Positions 1 through 7,557 of a DNA stretch of 14,618 nucleotides are shown here, one piece after another. The stretch comes from Gammaproteobacteria bacterium (GTDB taxonomy: Bacteria > Pseudomonadota > Gammaproteobacteria > PS1 > Pseudothioglobaceae): NCBI GenBank assembly GCA_015658965.1, contig DQNX01000012.1, positions 1 to 14,618 on the forward strand, written 5' to 3'. Each line of letters starts with the position of its first letter. Position 1 is the first letter of the stretch. Both the position numbers and the translations under genes were made by a program. The notes beneath the pieces are model-generated. The model made no database searches. It was not told the DNA's origin and was given only the letters and a program-made list of their open reading frames with translations.

Positions 1-753
1 CATCAGCATTACATCGGCTTTAAGTTCGCCAGAATCTGACATAACATTCACAGGCTTCAAATTCAGTTCATAGCCTTTGCCTTTTTCTAATCGAGTCGCC
101 CATGTGATTAATACTTGGGCATTATTTTTTCTAGCAAGCTTAACCAGTAAAGTCATTGTACGTGCATCATGACTAAAAAATGGGGCTAAGATACCACCCT
201 CTTCGCCTGGATCTTGATCTGGCAAAATACCAATTAGCTCATTTTTTGCCAATGCTCTTTGCAGCTTCATCACGCCCTTTTTATCAGCGGTTGCCATTGA
301 CAAACTGCCTTGTTGTCTTTTAGAAATCAAGAGCGCTTCCTGATCAGATTTTCTCAACGGCTTGTATAAGAATGTTATTGGCTTGGTTAGTGACAACACC
401 CGGGCTGTGATTTCCCAACAGCCAAAATGTGGCACCAACACAATAACGGCTGAGTCACTGTTTAAATACTCCATTCCTGTGGTCTGAGTAATATAAGTGG
501 CGTTATTTTTAAAGCTATTAAACCAAATAAAACCAGACTCACTCAGGCTTTTTCCGGTTTCAATCAGAGATTTTTTGATAAGATTTTGCTGTTCTGATTC
601 ACTTAAATTTGGAAAGCAAGTTTGTATATTTACACTAACTACTTGCTTGGAATCACTACGGGTTAAATACAAATAATACCCAATCATGGTGCCAATAAAA
701 TGATTAAGTCTAAGCGGTAAGATTGAAAATAACGTTAAGATAAATTTAATCAT
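1..753 (-). CDS. LpxL/HtrB-family lysophospholipid (lipid A) acyltransferase, 3'-truncated by the window edge
   Basis: I translated this frame by hand: 251 codons are open from the ATG at 753 to base 1, with no stop, so the C-terminus lies outside the window. The family transfers an acyl chain from acyl-ACP to lipid A precursors or related lysolipids at the inner membrane. The N-terminus is hydrophobic (residues 1-30), as in membrane-anchored LpxL-type enzymes, and is followed by the family-like stretch NIQTCFPNLSESE. The catalytic HX4E motif is HFGCWE (H109, E114), and LPDQDPGEEGG (178-188) matches the second conserved block. The start overlaps the ttcA stop by 8 bp, so translation is probably coupled. 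It is the last visible gene of the lysC-led series. Family assignment is firm; whether it is LpxL, LpxM or a paralogue acting on another lipid cannot be decided from the partial sequence. Confidence 0.85.
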   Translation of the reverse strand, partial: MIKFILTLFSILPLRLNHFIGTMIGYYLYLTRSDSKQVVSVNIQTCFPNLSESEQQNLIKKSLIETGKSLSESGFIWFNSFKNNATYITQTTGMEYLNSDSAVIVLVPHFGCWEITARVLSLTKPITFLYKPLRKSDQEALLISKRQQGSLSMATADKKGVMKLQRALAKNELIGILPDQDPGEEGGILAPFFSHDARTMTLLVKLARKNNAQVLITWATRLEKGKGYELNLKPVNVMSDSGELKADVMLM

Positions 754-1483
754 TGACTTCATTCAGCATCGGCTTCATTGCACTCAATAGGTTTTTATAC
801 AGATTAGGAATGCGCTTTTCTTCATCTAACAACCACTGTTTAAAATATTCTCGTTCGGTAGGCATGCTAAAACAGGCTGGACACGAATCAGCAATCACGG
901 GTAAATTGGCGTTCGAAGCAAAATCAGCAAGTTGGCGCTCACGCACATACACCATCGGGCGAATAATGCGCAAATCTTTAGCGTCATTAATATAATGTGC
1001 TTTCATGGTCTGAATCTTACCATTGTGGCACATCGACATCATTAAACTCTCGCTCAAATCGTCCAGATGTTGGCCCAATGCCAAAACATTGTAGCCTTCA
1101 CGCCTAGCCACTTTATACATCAAGCCACGCTTGATTCTAGAACAAAACGAGCAATAAGAATCACCACGCATGCTTTGCTTTGCTTGATCCATAATCGGAA
1201 ATTCTTCAAAAAAATAGGGTGTGTCAAACTGCTCGAAAAAGACCTTAAGTGCTTGTGGCTCAAAGCCCTCAACTTGAGGGTCAATAGTCACAATACCGAG
1301 CTCAAATTTGACAGGGGAATGGCGCTGAAAATGACGCAAAATATGAAACAAACTCAAAGAATCCTTACCGCCAGAAACTGCTAACAATATTTTATCACCG
1401 GCTTTAATCATGCCAAAATCAGCAATCGCCCGACCCACTGGTTTAAGCAATAATTTAGGCAGATTTAAGCGTGGTAAAACCAT
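746..1483 (-). CDS. ttcA: TtcA-family tRNA 2-thiocytidine synthase
   Basis: The 245-residue protein is a PP-loop ATPase. SGGKDS (37-42) is the ATP pyrophosphatase loop, CSFC (C111, C114) and CPAC (C201, C204) supply cysteines for the iron-sulfur cluster, and LGQHLDD (136-142) and IIRPMVYVRE (173-182) are TtcA-like blocks. The known TtcA reaction adenylates C32 of certain tRNAs and replaces its 2-oxygen with sulfur, using a [4Fe-4S] cluster. The protein is shorter than the roughly 310-residue E. coli enzyme at both ends. The ATG at 1483 has GAGG 8 nt upstream. It begins inside the M61 peptidase gene (19 bp overlap) and ends 8 bp inside the acyltransferase gene. TilS, another PP-loop enzyme, is excluded by the paired CxxC motifs; a TtcA-like paralogue with a different target remains possible. 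Confidence 0.85.
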   Translation of the reverse strand: MVLPRLNLPKLLLKPVGRAIADFGMIKAGDKILLAVSGGKDSLSLFHILRHFQRHSPVKFELGIVTIDPQVEGFEPQALKVFFEQFDTPYFFEEFPIMDQAKQSMRGDSYCSFCSRIKRGLMYKVARREGYNVLALGQHLDDLSESLMMSMCHNGKIQTMKAHYINDAKDLRIIRPMVYVRERQLADFASNANLPVIADSCPACFSMPTEREYFKQWLLDEEKRIPNLYKNLLSAMKPMLNEVND

Positions 1484-3228
1484 TGTCTTTGCCTCTTTAA
1501 AGTGTCTTTGGTTAGCTCATCTGCAATACTTAACGTGCAGAATGTTGGTTCGCTGTTGACCATTGTAACGCTTAACTCGCGTGATAATTCATCTCTAAAA
1601 ATACCTACTTCGATTGTACTGCCTTGCGCATAAGTATCAATAGTGCTGGCCAAATCTTTGGCTTGCACTTTAATGCCATCAATACTCATGATTTTATCAC
1701 CAACATACAAGCCCGCAGCCTGAGCACAAGTGTTGTCTAATACGTGGCTAATCATTGCAAATTCTTGTTTTTTATCAATGCCAATACCAAAGTTAGACAG
1801 CTCCCCTTGCTGATGGCTAAATTCACAAGTTATACCTACGTATTCAAATGCTTGCTTGAGTGGCAGATCAACCACACCATACAAATAATCATCAAAAAAT
1901 TCGGTGAAATCGCTTTGGGTTAAATGTGCAACAACTTTCTGCAGTGTGTCATCTTCTAGGCCAGTGTCTTGATAATTGTCCCAAATCAATTTTAATACCT
2001 CATCTAGCGACTGAGTGTCACCGCTACGACTGCGAATCTCAACATCCAGCACAAAGGCCAATAAAGCACCCTTGGTATAATAACTAACAATCGCATTCGG
2101 CGCATTTTCATCTTGCTGATAAAACTTAGTCCAAGCATCATAACTTGATTCAGCTAATGATTGTTTGTATCGGCCTTGGCTCTTTTGCACCCGAGTTAGG
2201 GTTTGTGCAAACAAGGTCAGATATTGCTCTGGCGATAACAGTTGCGTACGCAATAACGACAACTCATCATAATAGGAGGTGAAGCCCTCAAAAATCCACA
2301 ACTGTTCGGTGTAGTTTTCCCGCCCCAAATTAAGCCTGTGAAAGCTTGCCGGTTTGATGGTTTTAATCCACCAGGCATGAAAATACTCATGCGAACAAAG
2401 TGCTAGAAAGCGCATGTAATCTTTATTAATATCGCCCATATCAACCGTGGGAAGTTCTTTTCTTGAACAAATTAAACTGGTTGATTTTTGATGCTCTAAG
2501 CCGCCATAAGCCTTGGTTCTTACCAAGGTTAAAAATAGGTATTCATCAAATGGCGTATCGCCACCAAAAAAATTAATGTGATGTTCGCAAATACGTATCA
2601 AATCAGCCCTTAGTCTAGCAATATCTGTTGCATGCTGGCCAGTCAATGTCATGGCATGAGGCACACCAGCAACTTCAAATTCAAAGCGGGTGAAGTCGGC
2701 CATTTCCACAGGATGGTCGATCAAATCTTGATAACTATCAGCTTGATAGATTTCAAAATCTTTGTGTTTTGATTCAAGCTTTAACGTGGTGGCACAACTC
2801 CAATCGCCCAGCGTATTGCTTGTCGGATAATTAATTACCAGTTCGCACAAATTATCTTCAAATCCAAGCGCTTTTAAAAACACACTACTGCCATTAAAGA
2901 AGGCACGTTCATCACTTAAGTAAGCGCAACGCACTGATAAATCAAAAGCATAAAGCTCGTATTTTAGCGTGATATTTTTATCACAAGGCTGGGTGATCCA
3001 GTGATTTTTATCTAATTTTTTGATGACAATCGCCTTGCCACAACTTTGCGCACTGATACTAATAATGTGTTTAGAAAAATCTCGGATCAAATAACTGCCA
3101 GGAATCCAATTTGGCAAAGAAAAAACTTGCCCTAATGGATTAGGCTTGTCAAGCGTTAGCTCGACTTGAAAAATATGCGCGTGTAAATCTTTAGGGGTAA
3201 GCGTATACCTAATCGTATTTTGATTCAT
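1465..3228 (-). CDS. M61-family (glycyl aminopeptidase-like) metallopeptidase with PDZ domain
   Basis: The 587-residue protein has the M61 layout. An N-terminal beta domain (about 1-165) is followed by a gluzincin-type catalytic domain (about 170-460) and a PDZ domain (about 478-560, GIGIDKK...AGLYVGDKIMSIDG). GGLEHQKST (242-250) resembles the substrate-binding block. HEYFH (280-284) is the zinc/catalytic HExxH, and WIFEG (311-315) supplies the third ligand, E314. M61 enzymes are aminopeptidases with a preference for N-terminal Gly or Ala in the characterised members. No signal peptide or membrane segment is visible, so a cytoplasmic location is inferred. The start codon overlaps the stop of the TolC-family gene as ATGA, and the 3' end overlaps ttcA by 19 bp. 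The physiological substrate is unknown. Confidence 0.9.
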   Translation of the reverse strand: MNQNTIRYTLTPKDLHAHIFQVELTLDKPNPLGQVFSLPNWIPGSYLIRDFSKHIISISAQSCGKAIVIKKLDKNHWITQPCDKNITLKYELYAFDLSVRCAYLSDERAFFNGSSVFLKALGFEDNLCELVINYPTSNTLGDWSCATTLKLESKHKDFEIYQADSYQDLIDHPVEMADFTRFEFEVAGVPHAMTLTGQHATDIARLRADLIRICEHHINFFGGDTPFDEYLFLTLVRTKAYGGLEHQKSTSLICSRKELPTVDMGDINKDYMRFLALCSHEYFHAWWIKTIKPASFHRLNLGRENYTEQLWIFEGFTSYYDELSLLRTQLLSPEQYLTLFAQTLTRVQKSQGRYKQSLAESSYDAWTKFYQQDENAPNAIVSYYTKGALLAFVLDVEIRSRSGDTQSLDEVLKLIWDNYQDTGLEDDTLQKVVAHLTQSDFTEFFDDYLYGVVDLPLKQAFEYVGITCEFSHQQGELSNFGIGIDKKQEFAMISHVLDNTCAQAAGLYVGDKIMSIDGIKVQAKDLASTIDTYAQGSTIEVGIFRDELSRELSVTMVNSEPTFCTLSIADELTKDTLKRQRQWFYHA

Positions 3229-4589
3229 CGAACCAATTGGTCAATCGTTGCCTTGAAATCAAACACAGATTTTTGATAACTTGTGGCGACTTGTGCGTAA
3301 CTCAGTTGGGCATTTTGCTCATTGTTTTGTGCACTAATAACAAAACTTGCCTGCCCACTGCCATTGGCATAGCGATCTCTTTCTTCTAACGTTCTAGCCT
3401 GGGCAATTGCAATTTGTTTTTTATTGGATTTAAACATCTGCATCAGTAGGCTAATTTTTTCTTTAAGTGTGATTGCTTGCACATTAAGATCAAGTAATTG
3501 CTCTTGCTTGGATAGCGCCAAACGTGCCAATTTTATTTCTACTTTTTTAATATTATTATTACTCTTAACCCCGCCAAGCGGATAAGATAAACCCAAGCCC
3601 ACGTTCCAATTAGCGCTTTGGTTTTCTAATGAATTTGAATAATTGCTATTTTCTCCCTCACTCGCCAAACCTAAATTTAAATCTAATTTTGCTTCTGATT
3701 CGTTTTTAAAACTGCGCAGTTGTCGTCTTAAAGTTTTTTGATTTAAGTCGGTAATTCTTAACACTCTAGTATTGACTAATAATTGCGCATCTTTGGGTGT
3801 GTAAGCTTTGTACAAATCCATCTCAGCGACTGCCTGATTAAAATCAAGCGCCAAAGTGATGGAAATTTCGTGGCGCAATAATATCAAATCTTGTTGTGCT
3901 TGCAATAGTTGCTGTTGCGCCCTTTGGTAGGCATCCTCTTGAAGCAGGACATCAACCTTATCCACAACGGATGCGGAAAATTTTTGCTTAACTAGGCTTA
4001 ACTCTTGTTCGGCTAAAATCAATCGACGCTCATTAATTAACTGCTGCTCTTGTGCATACGCCAAATCAACAAAACGCTTTAGTTTTTTGAGAATAAAGCC
4101 CTCTTCTTGCTCGAGTCGTTCTAATGTGTTTTGCTCAATTGCAATTTGAGCAACGTCGGCATCAAGCCGATCATTAACGCCATCCCGATTGCGCAATAAT
4201 GGATACGTATAATCTAATGAAAATTTATTACGGGTTGTACTAACATCTTTATTTTTGTCTTTCCAAGTATGCTTAAAGGTAATATTGCTACCTAAATTTA
4301 CAATTTTACGGGTGGCAGAAACATCAACCGAAGTTGTCTCTAGCTTGTTGTAAGTGCTTGACGATATATCGCTGGCATTTTCATTTTTATAGTTGCCATC
4401 AATGGCAATAATCCAATCTTCATTAGCGCTGGTTAGGCGTTTTTCAACTTGCTTAATTTGGCTGCTTAACGCTTGTTGCTTAAAAAAAGGATGTGTGTTT
4501 TTCAGTCGCTCAATAAACTCATACTCACTCATTGCTTGGGCGTTAAAGTTGCTTAGTATTATTGCAATGCTGATAAAAAATTTCTTCAT
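3225..4589 (-). CDS. TolC-family outer-membrane efflux/secretion channel protein
   Basis: The 454-residue protein starts with a Sec signal peptide (1-19, cleavage likely after AQA). The rest carries two long heptad-rich helical stretches in each half, for example residues about 120-250 and 345-450, separated by short polar beta-type segments. This is the doubled OEP architecture of TolC-type proteins, which trimerise into an outer-membrane barrel plus a periplasmic alpha-tunnel. The C-terminal run with ERDRYANGSGQASFVISAQN is typical of the second OEP repeat. Length fits the family. No adaptor or inner-membrane pump gene is adjacent; its neighbours are aroK (ATGA overlap upstream) and the M61 peptidase (ATGA overlap downstream), so its partner must be encoded elsewhere. 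I cannot tell drug efflux from type I secretion use. Confidence 0.85.
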   Translation of the reverse strand: MKKFFISIAIILSNFNAQAMSEYEFIERLKNTHPFFKQQALSSQIKQVEKRLTSANEDWIIAIDGNYKNENASDISSSTYNKLETTSVDVSATRKIVNLGSNITFKHTWKDKNKDVSTTRNKFSLDYTYPLLRNRDGVNDRLDADVAQIAIEQNTLERLEQEEGFILKKLKRFVDLAYAQEQQLINERRLILAEQELSLVKQKFSASVVDKVDVLLQEDAYQRAQQQLLQAQQDLILLRHEISITLALDFNQAVAEMDLYKAYTPKDAQLLVNTRVLRITDLNQKTLRRQLRSFKNESEAKLDLNLGLASEGENSNYSNSLENQSANWNVGLGLSYPLGGVKSNNNIKKVEIKLARLALSKQEQLLDLNVQAITLKEKISLLMQMFKSNKKQIAIAQARTLEERDRYANGSGQASFVISAQNNEQNAQLSYAQVATSYQKSVFDFKATIDQLVR

Positions 4590-5107
4590 TTTGGCAAAAA
4601 TTTTTTAATTTCTTTAATGATAGCGTAGAGCTTTTTACCCGTGGTGTCAATCACAACATCAGCAACCTCTTGATAAAAACCCTCTCTAGCATTCACTAAA
4701 TCTCGAATAGTTTGCTCTCGATTGTTTGATTGTTCCAGCAAGGGGCGTGATTTAGAGCTGGCTGTGTTTTTCAACAACTGTTTGATACTAGAGGATAAAT
4801 ACACCACATAACTGTTGCGCTTTAGCAGGACTCTGTTTTCTTCTTTGATAACAATACCACCACCCGTGGCAATCACGATATTAGGAATCTCATACAAATC
4901 TTTAAGCATTTGCGTTTCACGCTGACGAAAACCTGCTTCACCCTCTACATCAAAAATATGATCAATCGCCACGCCAGTTCGCGCTACAATCTCAAAATCA
5001 GAATCAAAGAAATCGCGCTTAAGCACACAGGCAAGACGACGGCCAACTGAGGTTTTTCCAGAACCCATGGGCCCGACTAAAACAACATTTACCGCCTTGT
5101 TACCCAC
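4586..5107 (-). CDS. aroK: Shikimate kinase
   Basis: The 173-residue enzyme phosphorylates shikimate to shikimate 3-phosphate, the fifth step of the chorismate pathway. The Walker A loop is GPMGSGKTS (12-20). The shikimate-binding residues are visible as DSD (35-37), FRQRE (R61), ATGGG (80-84) and R141, and SRPLL (120-124) carries the lid-region arginine (R121). Length is normal for AroK. The start is GTG: an in-frame stop (the stop of the zinc-finger gene) lies two codons upstream and no ATG, GTG or TTG follows before the P-loop, so this start is forced. Only 3 bp separate it from the upstream gene in the same frame. The 3' end overlaps the TolC-family start as ATGA. AroB, its usual neighbour in many gammaproteobacteria, is absent here. 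Confidence 0.95.
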   Translation of the reverse strand: MGNKAVNVVLVGPMGSGKTSVGRRLACVLKRDFFDSDFEIVARTGVAIDHIFDVEGEAGFRQRETQMLKDLYEIPNIVIATGGGIVIKEENRVLLKRNSYVVYLSSSIKQLLKNTASSKSRPLLEQSNNREQTIRDLVNAREGFYQEVADVVIDTTGKKLYAIIKEIKKFLPK

Positions 5108-5110
5108 CGC

Positions 5111-5302
5111 TTAGTTTAGCTTGTAGCTGGCACCACAATAAGGACAAGCGCCTTGACCATCCTTGTCAAATTTAATAAAAACCTTGGGGTGCATGCTCCA
5201 TTTTTCCGCATCTTTTGGCGGGCAATGAAAAGGCAAGTCTTCTGCTATTACCGTACAGTAACTAACATTTTTTTGTTGATAATCATCTATTGTCGTACTC
5301 AT
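5111..5302 (-). CDS. Small CHCC zinc-finger domain protein (zf-CHCC, NDUFS6-like)
   Basis: The 63-residue protein has the CHCC finger pattern FHCPP...HPKVFIKFDKDGQGACPYCG, with likely zinc ligands C27, H38, C53 and C56. The family includes the zinc-binding part of complex I subunit NDUFS6; the bacterial stand-alone members have no firmly assigned role that I know of. I chose the second in-frame ATG (5302) over the one at 5308: AGGAG lies 7 nt upstream of it, whereas the earlier ATG is only 1 nt from the same site. This start also gives an ATGA overlap with the ilvE stop like two other junctions in the series. The gene follows ilvE and precedes aroK by 3 bp. Confidence 0.85.
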   Translation of the reverse strand: MSTTIDDYQQKNVSYCTVIAEDLPFHCPPKDAEKWSMHPKVFIKFDKDGQGACPYCGASYKLN

Positions 5303-6231
5303 TGGCATACTCCTTTAGCAATCCAGTCTTGGTATTGATCGTTACGGCCATAAACACAATCAAAATAAAGCTTTTGTAAAATTTCAGTGATTGGGCCGCG
5401 AGCACCATTACCAATGGTGCGATTGTCCAGTTCACGAATTGGCGTAACTTCAGCTGCAGTGCCGGTAAAAAACGCCTCATCAGCACAATAAACCTCATCA
5501 CGGGTAATGCGTTTTTCAACCACTTTGTAGCCTAAATCAGTAGCCAGTTTAAAAATCGTATCACGTGTAATACCCGCCAACGCCGAGGTAAGATCCGGCG
5601 TATAAATGACGCTATCACGAATGATAAAGAAGTTTTCACCACTGCCTTCAGCCACAAAACCATCTACATCTAATAGTAGCGCCTCATCGTAACCATCGAT
5701 TAGCGCCTCTTGCAGCGCCAGCATCGAATTAATATAGTTGCCATTCGCCTTGGCTTTGGTCATAGAAATATTAACATGATGACGCGTGTAGCTTGAAGTT
5801 TTAATGCGAATGCCATTTTTCATGTTGTCTTCGCCCAAGTACGAACCCCATTCCCAAGCGGCAATAATTGTATGCACTTTTAGCCCGTCAGCGCGCAAGC
5901 CCATACCTTCTGAGCCATAAAAACTCATCGGGCGAATGTAGGCACTGTCTAAATTGTTTTTAGCCACTGCGTCTTTTTGCGCTTGATTGATTTCATCTTT
6001 ACTAAAACCAATATCCATATTCATGATTTTGGCCGAATTAAACAACCGATCTGTGTGCTCTTCAAGCCTAAAAATAGCGGGGCCGTTGGCAGTATCATAG
6101 GCGCGAACGCCTTCAAACACACCCATGCCATAATGAAGCGTGTGGGTTAATACGTGAACCTTAGCTTCGCGCCAATCAACCCACTCGCCGTCAAACCAAA
6201 TCAATCCATCTCTGTCGTCAAATCCTGGCAT
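5299..6231 (-). CDS. ilvE: Branched-chain amino acid aminotransferase
   Basis: The 310-residue protein is a class IV PLP aminotransferase that makes valine, leucine and isoleucine from their 2-oxo acids with glutamate as donor. Visible family blocks are HTLHYGMGVFEGVRAY (30-45), AYIRPMSFYGSEGMG (97-111), AKANGNYINSMLA (160-172) with the probable PLP lysine K161, EGSGENFF (195-202), LAGITRDTIF and FFTGTAAEVTPI. Length matches bacterial IlvE. The ATG at 6231 is 2 bp after the lysC stop, with AAGGA inside the end of lysC serving as ribosome binding site. The 3' end overlaps the zinc-finger gene by 4 bp. D-amino-acid transaminase or aminodeoxychorismate lyase, other class IV enzymes, fit much less well. 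Confidence 0.96.
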   Translation of the reverse strand: MPGFDDRDGLIWFDGEWVDWREAKVHVLTHTLHYGMGVFEGVRAYDTANGPAIFRLEEHTDRLFNSAKIMNMDIGFSKDEINQAQKDAVAKNNLDSAYIRPMSFYGSEGMGLRADGLKVHTIIAAWEWGSYLGEDNMKNGIRIKTSSYTRHHVNISMTKAKANGNYINSMLALQEALIDGYDEALLLDVDGFVAEGSGENFFIIRDSVIYTPDLTSALAGITRDTIFKLATDLGYKVVEKRITRDEVYCADEAFFTGTAAEVTPIRELDNRTIGNGARGPITEILQKLYFDCVYGRNDQYQDWIAKGVCQ

Positions 6232-6233
6232 CT

Positions 6234-7457
6234 TTATTCCTTATCTAATTCAAACGCGCTGTGCAATGAGCGCACTGCTAATTCTAAATATTTTTCATCA
6301 ATCACCACGGATATTTTAATCTCACTGGTGGCAATCATCTGAATGTTAATGCCTTCATTGTGCAGCACCTCAAACATCTGGGTGGCAATGCCCGCGTGCG
6401 AGCGCATACCAATACCCACCAAGGACACTTTAACCACCTTGTCGTCGCTTTGCACGCCAATGGCGCCCAAATCATCACACACCGTTTGCAAAATCGATTG
6501 TGCTTGATTAAAGTCGTTACGATGCACGGTAAAGGCAAAATTGGTCAAACCCTCACGCGCCGAAACACTCTGCACGATCATATCAACCTCAATATTCGCC
6601 TCGCTGATATTTTTCAAAATTTTAAACGCAATGCCGGGCTTATCTGGCACCCCGATTAAACTGAGTTTGGCTTCATCTTGATTATGCGCAATGCCTGAAA
6701 TAACCGCTTGTTCCACAATGTTTTCCTCACTGGTAATTAATGTGCCTTCAGGGTTATCAATCAATGATGACAACACCCTTAAAGGTACTTTGTATTTTGA
6801 TGCAAACTCAACCGAGCGAATTTGCAAAACTTTCGAGCCGAGCGACGCCATCTCTAGCATCTCTTCGTAGCTCACGGCTTTCATTTTTCGAGCGTTCGGC
6901 TCAATACGCGGATCGGTGGTATACACGCCGTCCACATCGGTATAAATCTGGCATTCATCCGCTTTGAGCGCCGCGGCAAGTGCCACAGCCGTAGTATCAG
7001 AGCCGCCACGACCCAGCGTGGTAATATGTCCAAACTCATCAACCCCCTGAAAACCGGCAACAATCACCACTTTGCCTTCATCTAAGCTGGCGTGAATACG
7101 GCTGTCATCAATCGATTTAATCCGCGCCTTACCATGTTCAGAGTCAGTTACAATTTGCACCTGAGAGCCCAAATAACTAATCGCATCACAGCCAATCTGC
7201 TGCAGCGCCATCGACAACAGTGAAATCGTCACCTGCTCGCCTGTGGTTAACAGCATATCCAACTCGCGCAATGATGGCACAGTTTGAATCTCTTTGGCCA
7301 GCGCCGTCATCCGATTGGTCTCACCACTCATCGCCGAAACACTCACCACCAGCTGGTCCCCACCATCAGCAAACGCCTTAATTTTTTCAGCGACCGCCTG
7401 TATCCTCTCAACCGAGCCTACCGACGTCCCCCCATATTTTTGTACAATTAATGCCAT
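6234..7457 (-). CDS. lysC: Aspartate kinase with two C-terminal ACT domains
   Basis: The enzyme phosphorylates aspartate, the first step to lysine, threonine, methionine and diaminopimelate. I place the start at the ATG at 7457 (407 residues, MALIVQKYGGTSVG), because the family begins right at this lysine-rich loop. The longer reading from a TTG at 7472 adds only five unconserved residues. The kinase domain (about 1-240) shows KYGGTS (7-12), TTGEQV (71-76), TLGRGGSDTTAVALA (147-161) and YTDVDGVYTTDPR (172-184). Two ACT domains follow (about 265-335 and 342-405), which typically bind lysine and/or threonine for feedback. The form is monofunctional, without homoserine dehydrogenase, like the alpha2beta2 type. 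It leads the compact series; a -10 box lies 30 bp upstream and no leader peptide or riboswitch fits in the gap. Confidence 0.96.
   Translation of the reverse strand: MALIVQKYGGTSVGSVERIQAVAEKIKAFADGGDQLVVSVSAMSGETNRMTALAKEIQTVPSLRELDMLLTTGEQVTISLLSMALQQIGCDAISYLGSQVQIVTDSEHGKARIKSIDDSRIHASLDEGKVVIVAGFQGVDEFGHITTLGRGGSDTTAVALAAALKADECQIYTDVDGVYTTDPRIEPNARKMKAVSYEEMLEMASLGSKVLQIRSVEFASKYKVPLRVLSSLIDNPEGTLITSEENIVEQAVISGIAHNQDEAKLSLIGVPDKPGIAFKILKNISEANIEVDMIVQSVSAREGLTNFAFTVHRNDFNQAQSILQTVCDDLGAIGVQSDDKVVKVSLVGIGMRSHAGIATQMFEVLHNEGINIQMIATSEIKISVVIDEKYLELAVRSLHSAFELDKE
6714..6728 (-). promoter_or_regulatory. Internal GTG start with Shine-Dalgarno in lysC, candidate beta-subunit start
   Basis: Codon 248 of lysC is GTG (6714-6716) and GAGG (6725-6728) lies 8 nt upstream of it. 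The residues around it, IVEQAVISGIAHNQDEAK, align by eye with the point where the regulatory beta subunit of alpha2beta2 aspartokinases such as that of Corynebacterium begins. Initiation here would give a 160-residue protein (6234-6716) made of the two ACT domains. The spacing and position are seen directly; use of the start is inferred. Confidence 0.55.
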
Positions 7458-7486
7458 TAAACTATCTATCAATCAATATCTTCAGG

Positions 7487-7492
7487 ATTATA
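7487..7492 (-). promoter_or_regulatory. Probable -10 box of the lysC series
   Basis: The minus strand reads TATAAT here, a perfect sigma-70 -10 hexamer, and it would start transcription roughly 20-25 nt upstream of the lysC ATG. The -35 region is poor (TAATGA at 17 bp spacing, 7510-7515), so an activator may be needed or the promoter may be weak. The palindrome at 7521-7553 lies directly upstream of the -35 position. Confidence 0.5.
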
Positions 7493-7520
7493 CCTTTAAC
7501 TAATTCACTTCATTATTTGA

Positions 7521-7553
7521 TTTCATAGAACGGGCCTTGCCCGTTCTATGAAA
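7521..7553. repeat. Perfect 15-bp palindrome flanking the RAYT gene (downstream copy)
   Basis: Arms TTTCATAGAACGGGC (7521-7535) and its exact reverse complement (7539-7553) are separated by CTT. It starts 4 bp after the transposase stop codon. The same 33 nt recur at 8261-8293 in the same orientation with one difference (G7533 here, A there). REP-like hairpins bracketing a tyrosine transposase gene are the usual substrate of this protein family. On the minus strand no T-run follows, so it is not a clear intrinsic terminator, although it may help end the transposase transcript. Confidence 0.85.
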
Positions 7554-7557
7554 AGTT

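Noticed and set aside
753..1384. Plus-strand open frames of 80 and 105 codons opposite ttcA
   Set aside because: These are antisense shadows of a gene with intact catalytic motifs, with no independent support.
5303..5308. Earlier ATG of the zinc-finger gene adding Met-Pro
   Set aside because: The AGGAG site is only 1 nt from it but 7 nt from the next ATG, and the latter restores the ATGA overlap with ilvE.
5283..5519. A 78-codon minus-strand frame across the ilvE 3' end and the zinc-finger start
   Set aside because: It is an out-of-frame reading of ilvE codons and carries no recognisable domain; the ilvE frame is conserved through the same bases.
7458..7472. Five-residue N-terminal extension of LysC from TTG
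   Set aside because: Aspartokinases begin at the conserved VQKYGGTS stretch; the extension is unconserved, uses a rare start and shows no better ribosome binding site.
7458..7520. Lysine riboswitch or leader-peptide attenuator upstream of lysC
   Set aside because: Only about 60 bp lie between the palindrome and the ATG, with the -10 box inside; there is no room for a lysine riboswitch and no lysine- or threonine-rich short ORF.
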